Source: Fratercula arctica
Lineage: Eukaryota > Chordata > Aves > Charadriiformes > Alcidae
Direction: 5' to 3'
Length of the DNA stretch: 64,000 nt
NCBI GenBank assembly: GCA_947846985.1
Contig: CANTUZ010000006.1
Coordinates: 49,767,207 to 49,831,206, forward strand
In this document: positions 22,855-59,461 of the stretch, piece by piece
Layout of the letters: each line of letters opens with the position of its first letter
How positions within the stretch are numbered: the stretch's first letter is position 1
The notes under the pieces: model-generated
Databases searched by the model: none
The model's input: the letters and a program-made list of their open reading frames with translations, nothing else
What the model was told of the DNA's origin: nothing
Program-made: the position numbers and the translations under genes

Positions 22855-22910
22855 CAGGGTTGGTCCAGATAACCTCCAGAAGTTCCTTCCAACTGAATTT
22901 ATTCTATAAA
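22855..22910 (+). mobile_element. CR1 3'-tail remnant
   Basis: Reads GGTTGGTCCAGATAACCTCC then AGAAGTTCCTTCCAACTGAA and TTTATTCTATAAATCT. This matches the pattern of the CR1 3' end (GGACTAGATGACCTCCAGAGG ... TTCCAACC ... ATTCTATGATTCT) with many substitutions, so it is an old or short copy. Confidence 0.7.
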
Positions 22911-23024
22911 TCTACTTCTGAATGGTTAATGGAGTGTTAAATGAACCAGAAGTAACACTCTGAGGTATTAACTGATTTGTTTTGTTGTTTTTTTTCCTGC
23001 AGCACTGCTATAGTATTAATGTTT

Positions 23025-23041
23025 AAAAAAAAAAAAAAAAA
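23025..23041. repeat. Poly(A) tract
   Basis: Seventeen A in a row in PIK3CA intron 1, without an identifiable retroposon body. Confidence 0.85.
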
Positions 23042-26000
23042 GCCCAACTGGGGGGCAGAGGGAATTAAACTGTTAAAAAAAGAAAGTTAACTTGTGGTCA
23101 AATGGAAATGCAGCAGACTGAGTACAGTCTATGTAATTCTGGATCTGTCTTCTCACTTTAAGCAGTACTTAATGGTTTTGCAGGCAGTATGTTGTTTTGT
23201 TTTGTATAGCATGCATTTACACTTCAATTCTAAGAAAGTATTTTTCTAGATCATGGTGATGCAGATTTTGTGAAAGGCAGTCTAAGAACTGTGTGTATTT
23301 CAAACAAGAAATGTGAGGGACAGTGGAAATTGTCACTCTTGCTCTCTATTAAGAGCGTTCTTTTCTTAAAATCAGTAAAGCGGGGAATAAAAGCACTTAG
23401 CAGGCATGATTGATCAAGTACACTTGCTGGGAATATTTATAGTCTGTTATTAAAAAATTATGCTCAAATACCTGAACTCTAGAAATGTAAAAATGAAATT
23501 AAAAGAAAAAAGCTTACCTCTGCGAAATTAAAGGGGAGAAAATGATGTAAAGCGAAGCTTTCGCCTCTCTGGCGTGTTGCTAACTTTGCAGCAATAGAAG
23601 TAAATGACTACTTCTGCAGTTGAATTTAAGAACAGTTGGGTCAAACAGAACTGAAGGTTCAGTGATCTGTTGTTTCATGCCCCGTTGCTTTTTACCAGTA
23701 GGAGGTTAGTTACACTGCAAAGAGATTGGGTTTTGGATTGTGGTGGGGTGTTTTTGTCTAACCACTAACACATTTCCTTAAATTAACTTATATTCATGTA
23801 TTTCATGTAGGAAAAACTTTGGCAGTTTTGCTTCCAGCTCCTGATTAAAGAAGTGCTTGCAAATCTAGCTTTTGGGGATTGTGAACTATGAAGCGTATTT
23901 GTCGAATACAGGAAACTTACTGAATTGACTAAGACTTACTGTAAAGTTCCCTGAAATTTTGAGACAGCTGAGTCACATTATTGGCTGTACATTATGACCC
24001 TCTTCTAAGGCAAAGAAATGTAGAGAAACATCCCTTGGGTGTTCTCTTTCAAAGTCCCAACCGAAAAAAAGAAAACTGGAAGGTTGCCTCCTAGATTGTA
24101 CTACATGTCGAAAAACTTATCTGTCATTGAGACTTAACTGGTTTTGTTATTTCCATACTAATTAGCTAGTCTTTTGCCATACTTAGTGTGGCAGTTAATG
24201 GTGATGAATGACTCTTGTGCAGTGTGTTCCAAGTCTGTTCCTGACTTTTAACTCTTGCTGTTAACTTGGGTCATGATCCTTCCAGAAGCATGGATTTTCT
24301 GCTGAGATTGCATTTGTTGTCTTGGGAAAGTGTCTTGACCCACAGCTAAACAGCTGATAGTTTCTTGCAGAGGACACTAAATCTGTGAGCACAAAATTAC
24401 TCCTTGTTGCAGCCTTATTCCTTCTTTCAGCTATTAGCAGGCAACAAAGAAACAAATTCTCGAACATCCTTAAAATGCAAGAAACCTTGAATGTTAACGA
24501 AAAGAAAATACTCAAGATTCAGCATTTCATAAGTAGAAATACCTACCTGTTCTGTGTTCTGAATCTAATAGAACAAAATTTTCTATATCCTGTAACTTTG
24601 ACACCTGATTTACTAGAAAAGTAAGGAGACTGATCTCTGCAAAGATGTAGGCAAACTAAACACTTGAAAATACGAGCACAAAAAAGTAAGAATGAGCAGA
24701 GAGTGAAGACTGGTTTACCAAGCAAGCAGAATGGAGATTAATTGTTTCTTTCTCAAACTCAATAATTATGCTTTGTGTGATGAGGTATGTTATTATCCAG
24801 CTTCGGTGCTTGTGCCATTAAGTTACTTCTCATTAAGGCAGGAAAACACTAACTTGATTCTTGACTACAGGCATAGTTTAAAAGATGAAAGTTAATCACG
24901 CTAACATAAGAAGCTTCTAGATAGAGATGGCTCCCTTTGGGAAAAGGAAAGTAAAAACTTCCATTACAAGTAATACTCTAATATATGCTTGGTTTGGTCA
25001 TTAAGCTGCTTAGATTATAAAACATAACACTTATTCTTCATTTTTGTATTTATGTTCCCAGCAAACGTTGTGGCTGGATTGTGAAAGTAGAATAAAACTG
25101 AAAATTTTTCTTCTGATGCCTTCTGAAATGTTTATGTGGATGTTGAACAACCAGTTCCACTTACCAGTTTATCAGGGCAGTCTCTGCTGGTGGGAGGACT
25201 GCAATTAATATGTTGTATTTTATCTTCTTGCAATTTCATGCTGTCACCTCTGGAATCTCCTTCAATTTTGATGTTAAGTACTATAGAACAGCACTTGTCC
25301 CTAGAAAACCTCTAGTGTCTGAGTGGAAGAGCTAATTTTTAAGCAACATCCAGACATCTTGAATAGTCTTGATTGTGGTGTATAATTGAGGATGTGTCCA
25401 AATAGGGTGCCTGTGAGTGCAAGTTTGTTACAAAGATTGATTTATAATAAACTATGTTTCTGTTTTGGCGTAAAATAGTAATATGTGAAATTGAAATGCT
25501 GTCATTGTAGATGATGATAAACTTAACCAGTTGCATGATTTTTTTGTTAAACGGTCTCTAGCTAAAAGAAAGCACTTAAAGTTGATTTTTACATTTTAAT
25601 TTAGAATGTTTTTTTTCCTGTTTAACTGTTTACCAAGGTTGTGGTTAGTAAAATTCTAATAACCTGTCTTCAACTTGCTCTGAAATGGAGGATAAAGCAC
25701 TGATGTCGTTATCAGTGCTCAGCAGCACTCCCTTGATCTTAGATACCTCCAGCTTGGAATGTTCTGACATGTAGGGGAAGATGTCATAATTACCACCAAG
25801 AGATAAAGGATGAAAACAGAAGCCAAGGAGCAGAGAAATGGCAGAGCTGATACATGAAGAAAAGGCTAGCAAAACCTATTCCTGGCTGTGGCAACTCTTT
25901 TTTAAATGTGTTGTCAAATTACTTTGCGATCCAGCTCTTTAACTCTTCTTCATCACCTCTTTTCCAAGCTGTTCGTTGTCCATCAGCAGATAGGGTAGTA

Positions 26001-29000
26001 TCAGGAGCAACTGCAAGGTGATACAAGAAGTATAACCATTATTATAGCTTCTAATCTCTTGCTGTCCTAGTATGTGAGCAGGTTATTTATTTAAACAACA
26101 AAAGAAGGTGATTTGCAATATAGTCACCCGTCCCTAATTGGTGTTTTTTATGGCTTGAAATTAAATCCAAAATACTTAAGCTTTTTGTGGTCTTCTGTTC
26201 TATCCCAGGGTTAGACTTCACCAGGCTGAAAACTGCTTTCAGTCTTTTTGAATATACACACCTACAAAAACATTAACAAAATGTTTCCAGAGAACCATGT
26301 ATTAAAAATACTTCCTTGTTTGTGCAGATGTGTAAAGTTCTCTTAATAGCAGTGACTGGCTACTGCCAGTATCCTTTTGACTTTCAGAAAGTTCATTCTT
26401 TTTACTGTATCCCTCTTACAGAGCTCTGATTGTAGTAGTAGGCAGCATGTGCCTTAGTCTCAAAGTGTTTCATCTGGGTATGAAACTGACTTTCCAAGCT
26501 GGGAAGTTGAGAAATCTTTAAAATCTTGTGGAGATGTTGCTGGTATTCACTGTTTAAATACCTATGAGCTTATGTCACTTTCTTCTTTGGAAAGTTGATG
26601 TTAATTGCAAACATTATCTATTTAGGCAAATACTAGACATTTCTTTCAGATGTAGTAAATGCCAATTGTTGGTACCCTGACCTTGTTAGAGAAACAATTT
26701 GGGTAACAGCTTGAAGTACAGGAAAAAGGGATGCACTGACAACAAGCTTAGTGTCTCAGTAGCCCCACACTTGAAGTCATGTGTTTGTGTTTGGACGCAC
26801 AACGTAGGGTTTGCAAAGCAGATGCTTCTAACAGATACGTACAGAAGTGATAAACGTTTGATTAAACATGCTTAAGAAATATTTGTCACAGTTTACCATA
26901 GCTGTTTCCATACTTCAGGCTGAAACATGCAGGACCTGATGACGTACATAGTCACAATGAATCATGTTTGTTTGCGCTTCTTAAACACAAATGTAAATGT
27001 GTTAGTGTCTCAAGAGTCATGACTGTTGCTCTGGCATTCAACCTGTAAATCCAGAGAAAAGTCCTATTCAACCAGAGTCAACAGCTAGAACAAGAATAAA
27101 CTTACACTCCTTAAGGTTTCAGAGAAACTTTGGTTTCTTTGTAACTTATATAAAGCAGTCAAATATGCTTACAAAATCAATGATTCAGTATTGCTTCACA
27201 TAGAAGGCTCAGTTTTCTGATGTGCTTAGGTGCAATACACCTAAGTGATCTGTGTCCTTTAGGGAGATGAAGCCTGATGGGAGCAGGTAGTTGTGCTAAA
27301 TGCTTTGCAGCTGAATAGTATCCCACTGTGCCACGCACACACTTGATGTGTGGGCTAAGCAGGACAGCCGCCGGCTGCTGGTGTAGTAAATAAAGGTCTG
27401 GTGATAATCGTTTATGGAAAACTGATGGTGCTTACCTTTCAGCAGGGTTATCATCTACTGCTGAATAAATATTTAGTTAGTCCCCATTGACTCTGCATCA
27501 CAAACAAGTCTACTAGGGAGCAGTACTTCATTATTTCTAACTGACTCTTGAAAAGCTATAGTATTTTTTCCTGCTGCAATTATAGCTTGTGTAGAAGACG
27601 GCACCTGCTTCTACAGGGCAGAGTTTGCGAAGCACTGGATTTGTTTGCCTGCTGTCTTGTTCCATGTGTCTTTGTATAGGACATTTTGCTAAGAACTGTA
27701 TGAATTTCATCTGTTTATAGGGCAAGGCTATTTAACTGCAGAACTGAAATTTTTCATTAAGGTGGCTGTGCCTTTGTGTTAATTCTGCCCCAAACTTCCT
27801 TCTCTCAACAAATGATTTTAAAAAGGGAGTTAAGAAATACCTCAATGGAGAATGTCTTGTGTTGTTTTTTTCAGTTGAGGAGCTTAAACAAAGAAAACAA
27901 AACTATTTCCATGGCTTTTGCTGAGGCATGTGGTTCCTTAAAAATGCTCTATCAAAAGTGAAGTTTCATCCCTCTGTTTGCCAGTAAATAAAACATACTG
28001 AATTCTGTTAACAAAAATCATTAAGTCCATGCAGACTAAACCCACTAAACTTATATAAACGCTGTTTGTCTACAGAAGTCAGTTAACATAGAATAAATGG
28101 AAAACTAATTTATATTTGGATTATGGAACAGAAACGTCTGTCTTCAGTTCACTGTTGTATGCTTAATATTTAAAAAATCTGCAAAGTTGCAAAAATATTG
28201 CTATCCACTGCCACTTCAAAATGTTTTGGGTTTTTTACATATTAGTTGCTTTCAGGGACTGGAGTAATTTAGTACGGAAGAAACTCTTCTTTTCTCAGTT
28301 TAAAGTTGCTGTCAGACTCCATCCTAAGAAACGTTATGTGGGAAGTATGCAATATGCTGTAAGTCGCTCTGAGTTTGATGTCTTTTTCAGCTGCTTCTTA
28401 GGAAAGGAAGAGCTTACAGGGTGGATCTTTTGAGTAAACGTGGGTGTAAATTTGTAACCAGGGAGCCTAATCTCAGTCGAACTTTCTTATGGACGCGCAT
28501 TTCTCTCTGTGCCTTCCACCCAGAGCAGCTGGTCAGGTGAACGTTGTAGATGGAACTCTCTTGATACTGGTGCTTGTGGTAGAGGCAAGCATAGCGGTGT
28601 GAGGACTGCGGAACCTCTGGTGTTTTGTTGCAGTTCTTTCCCTGCACTTCTAGGTATGGATAGTGGGAGAGGAAATCTTTCCTATTTTTCCATGCAACTG
28701 GAGGTTCATCTTGCTGCAGCAGAGAGAGTTACTTCTAAAAGCCAAGGTGATGTGGCTGGGGGAGATCAGCACTAGGAAGGGCCCGGTAATCTGAGTCACA
28801 GCTCCATTATGCAGCTGCTCATGTTGGGTGAGGATTCAGACTAGAGCAGAGCGCAGAACACCTGGGTTCACTCTGCTCCTTGTCCTTGTCTGTGTGCCAG
28901 CACTTCCTGTTTTTAAAGATCCTGTTTGCTGTCTGGGTTCCAAATATCCCAGGAAGGTGGGAGGATGGGAAGAAACATGGAAGGAAAAGTAAACAGCATT

Positions 29001-32000
29001 ATTTAAGGTGGAGTTTTATGGTTTTATATATATTCAGCATTTGTTACCTATCTAACCTAGTTTCATGAAAGATATTCTACAGTAATCTTTTGTTTACACT
29101 GTCTTGCACTAAGTTCCAAAAGCAGAACATTTCTGCATGCAAAACCTGATATTGAAGCCCTTAGTATTTGTAGCAAGGAGCAGAAGATGGTTTGTGGTTG
29201 GCTGTTACTTCATGTTCTTTCTGATGTTCACATAAAAAATGTTGGTCACCCATATAAAATAGAGTATTAAAGAAAAATATGTAACAGAGGAAAACCTTAT
29301 TTCTGTTTGTATGAAATGGCATGTTGCTCTGATTTGTTGCTGAACTGTAAAGCTTTTGGTTTAAAGAGCATGAAAGAATTTGAGTGCCACTCGCTGAGCT
29401 TCAGAGTGCACACCTATCTATGGAGGAACAGCTCCAACCAGAACAGAGCCTGGTGCGAGAGTGATTCTCACCCTGCTATGCAGCTAATCGTTGAAGTAAT
29501 GAGTAAGCAGATATGTGAAATGTAAAGAGGAGATGCATTGCTCTTCTAATTCTTTGTTGTGCTTTATGACTGCTAGTATTCTATAAATAACAAAATCCTT
29601 TCCTTTGAGGTGAAGCTAGAAATGGAATTACTGAACGATTTCAGACTAAGAAGGGAAGATGTAATTCCAGGCTTTCCTTTCTTTAACAAAGAGGAGAAAT
29701 AATCTGTCTTTAACTAGAAGAAAATGTTCTGGGACAGACATTCTGCTCTTGGTATGTCATGGGATCCCTAGGGAAAAAGCACAATCGTAGTGGGAGTTGT
29801 AGAGGTCACCAGCAACTTGCAAATGTTTCTTTCTCATGATCCTGTTTTCATGGCTCCCAGAGAGTGAGTGAAGCTATAAACAATATGTCTGTGTGGATGG
29901 GGGAGGGGGAGCAAAGACATTTGAAAATAAGAATTTACAAAGGTCTTTTGGTTTTCTTGGAGGGAAAAAAAAGAAGACTCCAGCAATAGTAAATATTTTT
30001 AAACTGTTCATCTTCTTGTTTCAGCTGTTTGATCCTATATTTTTTCAGTAATAGATAACATATATATATATGTATTACCTCTTGGACAGTACTTTATAGT
30101 GAGTTCTTTTTTTTTTTCAGGATGACCTTACCATTAATTTTATTCCTGGTATCTGAAAGTCACTACAGCCAAAATCCAAGAATATTACATTCTGAAACAA
30201 ACAAATCTGCATGTAAGAGAACTTTAAAGAAACCAGCTTTGAAATGTAGTCAACCTGTGTTCTCATATCTAACTAAACTTCTTTTCACTAATTTCAGTGA
30301 GATTTTACATTCACAGGAAAGAATGATCTTGTATTTCTGCTGTACTACAATTCTCCAGATGCTACCCGTAATGTTAGGGTTTTTAGCTCTGTCTAGAACA
30401 AGGCAAAGTACTAAGCACTATTTTCTGCAGGGGAGAAATAGTAGGTAACTATGAATAAAACTGGTGGTGTTTGGAAATACTTGCCTGTTTCAGAAGGAAA
30501 CAAAATGCGAATATGATGTGTTTTCGACAGTGTTAAATCCTTGTGTGTGTTTGTTTCCCTTGAGCTGCGGTTTGTGATCAGATAAGCAGTTCTGGGTATC
30601 TGCGCCTTTTCTGTGAAATAATAAGGATGAAAGTAATAAGTAAGAAATATTGAAGACGTAATTGCAATGCAGCAGTCTCCTGCTTTCTATTCTAAATAAA
30701 ACGGTATTGCTACAATTGAGGACAATTTGAGACATCTTTGTGTGTGTCTTCCTGGATTTTGGAAAAAGGCCAGCTTGGCAAACAGGAAGAACAAAAAGAC
30801 AGCACTGAAAATATCCAGGCTGGGACAATCTCACTGTCACCACATAGTGAGCTTGGACAGCAGCAAAATTAGACAGGCAACTCTGCCCGGTTTTCTTCAT
30901 GGTGAGTTTTGGAGTGCCTGATGTGTCTGAAGATGAAAATAGAACATTTTGGTCTTTAGAAAGTTTGAAATGTCTGGGACAAAGTGGAATACAGGTTTTG
31001 CATTCTGAAAAGCGTTACTCTTGTCCCAGAATTTTATTTTTTTTATCCCCCCCTTTCTACCCCCATAACTTTTGTTTCAGGGATTCCACAAAAGTTTAAA
31101 AAAATCTTATTTGGGAACATACTTGTAGTTGATATTTCTGTCAGCTTCACAGGGAATCAAGAAAATCATAACATACACATGAGTGCACAGTAAATCAGAA
31201 TCTATAAATGTAGTTGGATTGTTTAGTGAGTAGAAGACTTTTTCTTAAAGCAATGCTAACTGTCTAGAGGAAACTTCTACCTGGAAAAGCAATCAAATCC
31301 AGATACAAATCCTAATGAGCAGCTCTGATACCAAAGATACTGCAGATTATTATAAAACATTGCCACATCCTGTCTCTGAAACAGTGTAATAGGATTTGTC
31401 TTATGACTGGAAAAACCAATGGACTTCAATTAAAGTGTAGTAGTTTGCTGAATGACTAATTCAGTTTCAAATACAGACTGATAAAATTGTATTGAGTGTT
31501 TAGTCTATGCTCTTGGATTGATTTTTTGAAACACTAGCTGATGTTTATAGCAATGCAGAATTACTCAGTTCTGTCTCAGTCACTGGAATGTATACCTCTT
31601 TGCATAAGCATCCCATACTTTATACACTTAATACAGCAAATACAGTATTACAGCACAATACGCTTCTGCTTCTTGCTTCCTTCTATGTTTGCTAGATTTC
31701 TTGCTAGTTGGTACATCATAGATGGAAGAATTTCCTTCTTGCGTACTGTAGGTCCTTGTGCTGATGGCAGACAGCCTTAACAATAAGTCTCCTAAAGTGA
31801 ACAAATTTCCCCCCTGCCCCTAGACTGGCCCACAGACTCATACAGTGGGTCTTCACCTGCTTTATAAAACATACGAGTTAATGTTACATGGAGCTCCTGC
31901 ATTTGGAGAACATGCCCACAGATAATTTACAAAATAGGGGAAAAAGGCCTATCAGTTAACCGTGTTTTTATATATATATCTGTACCTTAATTGCCAAATA

Positions 32001-34914
32001 CTGATGTCTGTGTGTAGTTGGTAGAATGTTTGTGAGTAATCTCTAGACAGTGAAAATCAATTCACTTCATCTAATCTATAAGCAGGTAATCTGTAAAAAC
32101 GAGTGTTCTGTTAGCAAGGAAGGGCTGCCCATGCTTTCTGATAGAAGAGCTCATGGAAGGTCATTTCTTGGGTTTGTGGTGTAGATTCCGTCTGTACTGA
32201 AGGGTAACAGTGCTTTTTAGCAAGATACGTAAAACTTAGATCAGTGGTGCTGTTGGAGATTCTTCTGGCAAAATGTTAATGTACGAAAAATACAGTGGAA
32301 AAATTACTGCCAGAGTATCCTGCTGAGCTATAGATGCACAGGGCTTTTATGTGTAAAAGTGTGATGAAAACAGCTGCAGGAGCCTTCAGATGTCTTTAGG
32401 GGAAAATATATGTGGGGTTTTGACTCAAGTTAATTTGTCCCAAGCTTAGTTTGCTTAAATCATGAGCATAGAAAGTACTTTTTTAGCATACTAATGTTAG
32501 GAATTAACATTAACTCTCCTGCAGTACAATTCTTACTGAATTTCTCCCTCACTGAGCTCCATTCCTTAAAGGGAAGGAACTCTTTTGAGAAGAAGTAATA
32601 ACAAACTTTCTAATCGTCTCATGTAAACCTTCTCAGAGTTAACATGCTTGTATGTCATCAAGAAAGCATTAGAAAAATAATTGTAGGCTGCAAGTTGTAT
32701 TAAAATATTCAATAGAATGAAACCGAGTTAACCACGCTGCTGTGGTTCCGCACGATTCAGTGCCGTGAGGTAATAAAATGTCATAGTTTACCAAAACCAA
32801 ATTTTCTAAACTTGGAATCCCTTGTTCTAAATAAAGGGACTATATCGGACTTAGCTGATTTCTATCCTATAAGAAAATAGATTATATAAATTAGCATTAA
32901 TATGATAAATGTATCTGGAAGTAAGTAGGAATCAGTATTTTGGGAGGTACGTTGTTTAACTTTCTTCTTTATTCCTCCATGTATATTTATTATTTTTGAA
33001 TGGAGTTTCAGAATTTGATCACTTCTAGGTTGGGTGCTTCGCAAGGTTCATGATAGAGGATGTGCTGAATGGATCAGGAGGGCTGTAATGAGTTGAAAAG
33101 AATGTGATTTAATCAGTGGCTGTCTTAGGGTTTGGCCTTTCTGACCATCTGTGCTATCCCAAAGCTTTTGGCTGGGGGAAGAGTTTAAGGTCAGGGAAGG
33201 AAGTTTAAGTTTGGAAGGTCAGGGATTGCAGGTGTGATGTAGTGTTCATTTGAAGTGTTTGCCTGTACCCTTAGTTGGATTTAAATAACATCTCTCTAGA
33301 ATTCTCTTAAAGTTATAGTTCTTTTGCTGTCGAAGAACATAATTGATTCTGTTTATTCCAGGCAGCCTTCCAGATTTGAAAGTGTACACAGAAACACAAG
33401 CTGCCAACTGTACTTCAAAACTGTTTCTGTTTACATTTTTGCTTTCCAAATCCAAACCCTGGAGGCGTGCTTACATGTGCAAGTAAAATGAATGTGCACA
33501 TGGAATGACTATATGCACTGTTCCAGCATGTGTCTGTAGCCCAGTTTAAAACAAAAGCTGCTGTTTTGGTGCAGTTGCTCTAATAAGAGTGTAGATTTTG
33601 GACCATTTGCAAGCCTTTAATGAAATGGTATTGAGTTGGTGTTTACCATTTGAAATTTTTAAAAAACCAAGGTTGACATTTATTTTGAAAAGATACTTGC
33701 CTTAAAAGGGTTTAATATGTGTTTGTGTCGTCCAGCCCTGCCTATATTTCTTTGTTAGCAATTATTGGTGGGGAGGGAGGAAGAACTTGCAGCGGAACAA
33801 ACCACCATACTTGAAGCTCAGCACTGTTGCGTGAAGTCGTCACGCTCTCTCCCCTGGGTAGACCCTGGCATTCAGCTGACTCCATGATGATATCATTAAG
33901 GCAACTAAAACAAGAATGGAAAAGTGAGTAGTTCTCTGTCACTTTAATCCATCTGACCCTGTAAGGAGCTGGCTCAGGGAGCCCCAGCGTGATGAAGAAT
34001 GAGAACACACGCCTTGGGCAGAGGGAAGATGGGCTCCTACAGCCGCATTGTGGAAATGAACTTAAAAGACTGCTGGTATAAACTCAGTCTGTGTTGTGAA
34101 TATTTCATTTGGTTGTGGTCCATCTATATTATCATTGTTTGTACATGTGGACAGAAAAGTTCTTACGACTGCGTTTTCTTGTTTTGTTGGGTTTGGTTTT
34201 TTTATGCTGGTATATGCCTTAACAGTAATGTTTTTCTGCCTATGCTTGTAATTAAGGAATGTAAATAAGCATGTGATTCACCAGTACGGAGAAGGGAGTC
34301 TTGTTCATGCTTTGCCTGATCAAAAAGATGCTGTTTAACCTTCTGTGTATTTCCTTTTATCTGTAAACTGAGGATAGATATCAGGAATTTGGAATTCTCC
34401 AAGTTACTCTAAATGGTGTTGTTTGGGTTTATTTGTAATGTTTTGTAATTGGTAAGCTTTCCAAGTTTGGCACTCTAAATACACTGTGAGCGTCCTTAGA
34501 GTTTTCCAAGTCAGCACCCGCTCACTGAGACTGTTACAATGATGAGGAAAATAAAACAGCTTCCTTAAGCTCTTTTTAAGAAAAGTAGCTGGTTGCAAAA
34601 ACCTTCTAAATATGCATGAGGTGTTAGTGGAAAAGCATTTTTCTAAACCTGCAGCGGCACTTTAGTACTTCTGTTGATATTTTTAAAAGCCTACAACTAC
34701 AAAGGCAGGATTAAAAAAGACAACCCTGTTGCTACTTTGGGTTGCTTAGGAAGCAGTGGATTTGGGAAAACATCGTTTTTCATTCTAATGCTTCTTTTTA
34801 AGAACTGAAGTGTGGCAAAAGCAGGTACTGGATGTACTTGGAAGAAAAGTTTTCAGAAAATAAGTACCAAGGCAAAGAAGTGCAGAAATGAGAATCATGA
34901 GTTTACTTTTTAAC

Positions 34915-34985
34915 ATGTATATAATTTTTCTATATATTTAAATATACTTAAATAACATGTTTATATAAAATATATATTTTTAAAA
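34915..34985. repeat. AT-rich low-complexity region with dyads
   Basis: Almost pure A/T sequence with repeated TATATA and AAATATA units and an AACATGT ... ACATGTT dyad. No function is claimed. Confidence 0.7.
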
Positions 34986-35589
34986 GAAAATGCTGCACAA
35001 AGAGCAAGCATAGCATTCTTTGCTTTTCCACAGTGGGAACTTTCAGAAAGCTGATGAAGCAGAAGAGATGTGAAGCTGTTGGTTTGGGTTTTGCTGGCCT
35101 TTCTGTTAATTGAGAAAGGAACCAAAGAGAGAGGGGCAGTCCTGAGAGTGCTCTTGACTAAAAAGTTGACTAAGAATGGCTTTAGAATAGTCGCATAGTA
35201 GTTATTTTATCCTAGCCCTGTGCTGTCAGGACACTTGGTTGATGGAGGAGGCGTCATAGACTGCTTTGTAGATGTCTGTTGATATTACCATCTCTCATAA
35301 TGTACATGCTGAAGTTAATGAAATTACGGGTGAAGTGTAAGTAATGCACTATTTGAGATTTGCATAATGTATTGCCTTTGCGGTAACTTATTATTTTGCA
35401 ATGAGACCTTGGGTCTATGGTATGTAGTTCAGTGAAAATGTCTTGCTGCTCAGTGATGGTCAGAAAAGCAACATATTAGGAAAGCAATAGAAAATACTCT
35501 GTCACTGTGTAAATGTGTGTGCAGTTTGGACCTGGAATGTGGCGTGAAGGTATGGTTGTTCCCCTCTGCATTGCAAAAACTGTAAAGGT

Positions 35590-35850
35590 GAAAGAGGTAC
35601 AAAGAAGGTTACAAGGATTAACAAAAACATAGAATGACTTTCGAGCAGAGGAGGACTAAATAATCTGGGACTATTATGGAAAAAAAAAAGTAGTGGTATC
35701 TTTGTAAAATTAAGAGCAATAAATGCAAATATAAGAAACTTTGTTTCATTACGAGAAATCTAGGATATCAGCTGAAAGTATCAGGCTTCAGAACAAAGAA
35801 AAGCAAATATTTTGCAATTGTGGAACGTTCTTTGCTCTCCTCACAGGATA
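35590..35850 (+). mobile_element. Old degraded CR1-type LINE fragment
   Basis: Phrases in order such as 'GAGGACTAAATAATCTGGGA', 'TTCAGAACAAAGAAAAGCAA' and 'TTGTGGAACGTTCTTTGC' follow the order of the 3' coding part of CR1-like LINEs (…GACTAAATAGGCTGGGACT…, …AAAACAAACAAAAGGAAGT…, …TGTGGAACTCTTTGCC…). Many substitutions and indels have destroyed the frame. Assignment is by pattern memory. Confidence 0.55.
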
Positions 35851-36604
35851 CTAGCAGTCTGTGTGTGAAAACTTCCTAAACAAACTCAATAGTTCTTGAT
35901 GGATTTCTTTAACAAATACATAAATATTGCCTCTGGTTAAGGAAATTAACAATAGGTAGTGATTAGGAGAGTTCATTGATGAAGTATCACTGCGTGTCTG
36001 CCTAGTTCTGCTCTTTGTTTGACATCACCTCTTGGCCACTGGGCTGTAAGACGTCTCTGCCCTGTCCAGATACAGTTTTTCTTGTACCTGCTCTAAGATG
36101 GCATAAGACAGCACTGCCAGAAGGTCAGACGTGTGTTCCCCTCCTTTGGCTTCGTTTGTATCTCATCCAAATGATAATAAATGTTTCTTTTTCCAAAATA
36201 AAAATAGGAAGAACTGGGTTTGAGATTTGCCTAAAAATTGCTGTAACAATAATTTGAATATTAGATATTTTCATCCCCCATGCTATTTAAGTGTTCTAAT
36301 AATAAATTATAAACTTCAGGTAAAAAAAAAAATAATCCTCTGTTTTTTAAGACCATATGCGTATTAGCATTTTTTTCCAAGCTAATGTGATTCTGCTATT
36401 GACAGTTTTATTTGAGTAGATATTTACATCAAATACAAGTCCCTTCAACATCAGTTTTATTAAGTCTTTGTCTTTTTATGAATGTAAAATATAGCCATGA
36501 ATATTCATCTACAATTATAAGCAGTGTTTGAACAATCTTATTGAAAATCCCTTGTGATGTTTGTATTTTAAATTTTAATATTTAAATTTCTGGTTTTTAC
36601 TTAG

Positions 36605-58448
<21,844 letters not shown>

Positions 58449-59461
58449 AATGAAAGCAAAGAAAACAAGAACTGATAGCCCGCTTTGTGGGTACTGCACT
58501 GTTAATACCCGTTAGCAGCAAAGACTGGTTGCATAGGAATTGCACAAACCACGAACAACATTAGAATTTATGGCAAGAAAAGAGATGAACTGTTCAGACA
58601 ACTGTCGAAAAATAATGTAAAACAGGGTTTCAGATAGCACTAAAATTGTACACTTCAAAAAATTAAGCTTTAGTATGATGTGTAACTTCATGTTATGCCT
58701 TAAGCCCAAAAAGGTAAACTTGGAAGAATGTTTCCTTTTTTCATTTGATAGGATAAATTAGAAGGAAAAAGAAAATAGTGCTAGCATGAACATAGTCCAT
58801 CACATAGTACCTTAGATCTGGTACAGCAGGTAGAGGCTATGCTGGATTGAGAAGAGTGGAAAGAGAATTCAAGCGATAACGAATATATTTAAATGCAGCA
58901 TAGTTTGAAGGGAAGGAGTTTTAAGGTCAAAGATCTAAAAACAATAGTGAGAGGACAGTGCCTTTTAAATGTGCTCAGAGGCATTAACATTTGCGGGGTT
59001 TGGATGACCCTTTGATTTCTGGGTCTGTCATCTGCACAGTTTCTGAAAGCAGTAGGAAATAGTCCCATTCATTGTGGTGTTTCTTCTGCTCAGTATTTCT
59101 AGGGGTGCAATTCATACCTTCACAGAGAAACTCCCTATCATCCCCAAAAACTGACTAACCTGGAAACTGAATGGTCAGAATTGGGTTTCGTGCAACAGAG
59201 AGTTGTAGTGTTCATCTTAGGTTTGCTTTAATCTAACTTGAACTGAATAGATTTTTTTCATACATGTTTTCCAGAACCTAAAGAAAGGTGAGTTATTAAA
59301 ATTATTGAAAGATTATTTTTTTATAAAGGCTATTTATATAATAGGAACTATTATTAATATATATTCTTTATTTACATGATTTGTCCAATATTCACTCTTT
59401 TAATTTTGCAGCCCAGTTCTATCTGTCCAAGATTCCCGTTTCCATTAACGTCACTGAAGGT

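Larger units (their letters stand above)
19491..36604 (+). other. PIK3CA: First PIK3CA intron (inferred, about 17 kb)
   Basis: No conserved coding exon is seen. Content includes a CR1 tail remnant near 22855-22910, an A17 run at 23025-23041, AT-rich low-complexity DNA near 34915-34985 and an old degraded LINE near 35590-35850. An open frame of 104 codons at 21396-21710 is unrecognised and is treated as chance. Confidence 0.65.

Noticed and set aside
30060..30448. Strong acceptor-like T11 CAG followed by a 108-codon open frame in PIK3CA intron 1
   Set aside because: No recognisable protein similarity and no matching donor with a conserved frame; treated as a cryptic site.
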